Below, one piece after another: positions 62,319 to 64,000 of a stretch of DNA of 64,000 bases (positions are counted from its first letter, which is position 1; each line of letters opens with the position of its first letter). Below the pieces are notes generated by a model, which was not told the origin of the DNA, did not search any database, and worked only from the letters and a program-made list of their open reading frames with translations. Both the position numbers and the translations under genes were made by a program. Origin of the DNA: HGM04593 sp045589695 (lineage in GTDB: Bacteria > Bacteroidota > Bacteroidia > Bacteroidales > Bacteroidaceae); contig JAZNPP010000026.1 of NCBI GenBank assembly GCA_045589695.1, forward strand, positions 1 to 64,000. The letters run 5' to 3'.

Positions 62319-63026
62319 TCAATATTCCAGGTCGAAATGCCAATTTACATGCCCTTCTCTGTAAATATTGCGGCTTAGCTTTCTAAGATGCTCAACTTCG
62401 TGCAGCGCGAAGGCGTAACGGTCGTTGTTGCATGCCCTGTAAAGTATCTCGCCGGCTATTTCGGCATCGTATTGGTCCTCAATATAAATGTTCAGCATGT
62501 CCACGCACTTGCTGAACATTCCTATTTGACGATAAAGGTCGGCTTTGACAATAAGAGGTATCGGAAATTTAATGAAAGAGAATACAACATCGACGAATTT
62601 CGGAAAGTCCGCTATCAAATCATCCTTGTCGTACCATTTATCCTTTGCGTATTCGAAGTTGAACTGAGCGATAAGACGACGGCAGGTCTTCATATACGAG
62701 TGCTTAGGCAGAAGCTTTTCTCTCTCGAACTGCTTGAAAGCTTCGTAGGACTCCGCGAAGTTCCACACCTCCAAAGGCTTCTCAATGCCCAAATGTCCGG
62801 AAAGCGTCTGTTCTTCTACCGGATAGAACGGTTTGTAGTAATATTTGCCGTTCATTATCGACTTTATCGCAAAATGCTCATACTTATAGAATCTCGCTCT
62901 TGAGACGGTTGTGATATAAGAGTGTTTCATAATGCGATGATAACGTATCTCAAGACTCTCCGCATGCTTTCCGCAAAACCGTTTTACATTGCCAGGAATT
63001 CTCATTGCCGCATATATTGTTCTCAT
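62319..63026 (-). CDS. Conserved-looking protein of unknown function
   Basis: 235 residues; I do not recognise the family. A basic N-terminus (1-60, rich in Arg, Lys, His, Tyr) precedes a helical charged body with FNFEYAKDKWYDKDDL (about 124) and FSKCVDMLNIYIEDQYDAEIAG; the end contains HEVEHLRKLSRNIYREG. A later ATG (complementary to 62928-62930, MKHSYITTVSRARFYKYEH) is an equally plausible start. No signal peptide or membrane helix. Converges on the CBM9-like gene. Confidence 0.6.
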   Translation of the reverse strand: MRTIYAAMRIPGNVKRFCGKHAESLEIRYHRIMKHSYITTVSRARFYKYEHFAIKSIMNGKYYYKPFYPVEEQTLSGHLGIEKPLEVWNFAESYEAFKQFEREKLLPKHSYMKTCRRLIAQFNFEYAKDKWYDKDDLIADFPKFVDVVFSFIKFPIPLIVKADLYRQIGMFSKCVDMLNIYIEDQYDAEIAGEILYRACNNDRYAFALHEVEHLRKLSRNIYREGHVNWHFDLEY

Positions 63027-63150
63027 TGTCTAAGTTACGAAGCTACAGCAACCTCTTGCAATTACAGGCAAGATTTCTCCCTTACGATTTAACGAGATTT
63101 AATATATCCGTTTAGGAATATTCTTTATATATTAGCGGCAAAATAGGGAT

Positions 63151-63657
63151 ATGATGGAAAACGACAGAATTGAAAAGGTGCTTTCGTTCCTGAATGAGAA
63201 CAGCCTGGAATACACATGGTACACCCACCCCGAAGCTCCTACGATAGAGATTGCAAGGCAGCATTGGAAAAAAGACGGCTCTAAGCATTGCAAGAATCTG
63301 TTTTTCCGCAATCACAAGGGTAACCGCCACTACCTTGTGGTACTCGATTGCGAACAGGACCTCGACATTCACGAACTTGAGAAAAGGCTGCGTCAAGGCA
63401 AATTGTCGTTCGCATCGCCGCAACGCATGGAGAAGTATCTCGGGCTGGCACCCGGCTCCGTTTCACCGTTCGGCCTTATAAACGACACCGGAAATCATGT
63501 TCATCTTTTCCTTGACGAGAACTTGAAAAAGGAAGCCTCGCTAAGCTTTCACCCTAACGACAACCATGCGACGGTGGTCATCAGCAACGACGTATTCATG
63601 CGCTATCTCGCAGCCGTAGGCAACAGCTATGAATTCATTTCGCTTTACGACAAATAG
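63151..63657 (+). CDS. ProX-type YbaK/aminoacyl-tRNA deacylase
   Basis: 168 residues of the YbaK/ProRS-editing family, freestanding. Substrate-pocket segments are SKHCKNLFFRNHKGNRHYL (about 44-62) and LSFASPQRMEKYLGLAPGSV (about 89-108), then SPFGLIND. This matches the ProX/ProXp-ala group that clears mischarged Ala-tRNA(Pro); which misacylated tRNA is handled is inferred from family only. Two consecutive in-frame ATGs (63151, 63154). Confidence 0.85.
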   Translation: MMENDRIEKVLSFLNENSLEYTWYTHPEAPTIEIARQHWKKDGSKHCKNLFFRNHKGNRHYLVVLDCEQDLDIHELEKRLRQGKLSFASPQRMEKYLGLAPGSVSPFGLINDTGNHVHLFLDENLKKEASLSFHPNDNHATVVISNDVFMRYLAAVGNSYEFISLYDK

Positions 63658-63663
63658 CCGCAA

Positions 63664-64000
63664 TCAATAAACGAAAGTAAAGAAAGAGATTACAGGTATT
63701 GCCGCAAACGTCATATACATGAACAGAAGCAACATGTAAACGTCCGACACAAGATACCCTCCTTTAGTGTAGTGATCCGAAACCCAATCACGCCTTACGC
63801 TACGTTTCTGGTGCTTCTGGACATAGGCGTAGAATCGGTATACGCCCCACCCCGCAAGCGCACCAATAATCGTTCCCGCAAGAATGTCTCCGGGATAATG
63901 AACGCCGAGGTATATTCTGCTGAATGCGTTAATGGCAGCCCACAGAATGAGAGAGAACGACAATATCCTGTTCTTAATCAGAAGCATCGCAAAGACGGCT
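63664..64000 (-). CDS. PAP2-family phosphatase (5' end cut by window)
   Basis: The C-terminal 111 residues of a membrane lipid-phosphatase-type protein; the frame stays open to the window edge. SRIYLGVHYPGDILAG is the third active-site motif of PAP2 phosphatases with its catalytic histidine; motifs 1 and 2 lie outside the window. After a cytoplasmic loop (YVQKHQKRSVRRDW) a last helix ends the protein. Likely substrates are undecaprenyl or phosphatidate phosphates (family knowledge). Confidence 0.85.
   Translation of the reverse strand, partial: AVFAMLLIKNRILSFSLILWAAINAFSRIYLGVHYPGDILAGTIIGALAGWGVYRFYAYVQKHQKRSVRRDWVSDHYTKGGYLVSDVYMLLLFMYMTFAAIPVISFFTFVY

Overview
The window looks like a stretch of Bacteroidales chromosome (phylum Bacteroidota). 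The support is: many starts lack a Shine-Dalgarno but are preceded by the Bacteroides-type -7 element TAnnTTTG; the primary sigma factor is short (286 aa); secreted proteins end in the GIY/V-IV-x-G-x-K-x-x-K tails common in this order; there is a serine-type sulfatase, a GH29 fucosidase, a GEVED protein, a DUF4369 lipoprotein and a DpsL-type ferritin. I cannot place it to family or genus. No rRNA, CRISPR array, prophage or insertion sequence is visible. The gene content is mostly core chromosome with a few surface/glycan islands.

Layout. 1-2.2 kb: galM and the 3'-truncated sugar permease of a galactose operon. 2.3-5.4 kb: grpE-dnaJ-folC. 5.6-8.5 kb: sulfatase tightly followed by a DbpA-like helicase. 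8.6-10.3 kb: serC and a YigZ/IMPACT protein. 10.3-14.7 kb: alpha-L-fucosidase plus a secreted GEVED protein behind a long leader that can fold. 14.7-16.2 kb: a candidate structured RNA, rpoD and tRNA-Lys(CUU). 16.3-21.1 kb: HAD protein, lrgAB, a DUF4369 lipoprotein, prs, a ThiE-like protein and a DpsL ferritin. 21.2-27.9 kb: a six-gene drug-efflux-type operon (TetR, TolC, membrane fusion lipoprotein, two ATPases, two ABC-2 permeases). 28-29.8 kb: a UgtP-like glycosyltransferase overlapping a DUF2238 membrane protein. 30-32.5 kb: DUF2148-aguA-aguB (agmatine to putrescine). 32.7-35.9 kb: cardiolipin-synthase-like lipoprotein, patatin and a Dus enzyme. 35.9-36.3 kb: four 91/92-bp tandem repeats. 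36.4-45.6 kb: aminotransferase, TPR protein, gyrA, phage-type muramidase-like protein, trmD, pyrK-pyrD and an XRE regulator. 45.6-46.7 kb: an AT-rich gene-free stretch. 46.7-57 kb: secreted M6 metalloprotease and a 2511-aa secreted FG-GAP/InlB-repeat protein. 57-57.5 kb: a leader with a closed RNA fold and U-tract. 57.5-64 kb: EamA and MFS transporters, gadB, intergenic repeats, a CBM9-like protein, an unknown protein, a ProX-like deacylase and a PAP2 phosphatase truncated by the window edge.

How the parts fit together. The sulfatase, fucosidase and GEVED protein suggest use of sulfated, fucosylated host glycans, with galM and the permease handling released hexose. The efflux operon has a textbook promoter and a palindromic TetR-type operator. 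The agmatine pathway is complete. Two -7 variants recur (TAnnTTTG and TAnCTTCGC), the latter mostly before housekeeping genes.

The least explained signals are non-coding: (i) the fucosidase leader, where two nested helices and a possible pseudoknot start at the predicted transcript 5' end; (ii) a 183-nt span before rpoD closed by a 13-bp inverted repeat and followed by T6; (iii) the closed multi-helix RNA ahead of the giant surface protein; (iv) the 91/92-bp hairpin-bearing tandem repeats. All were found by eye without folding or database search.
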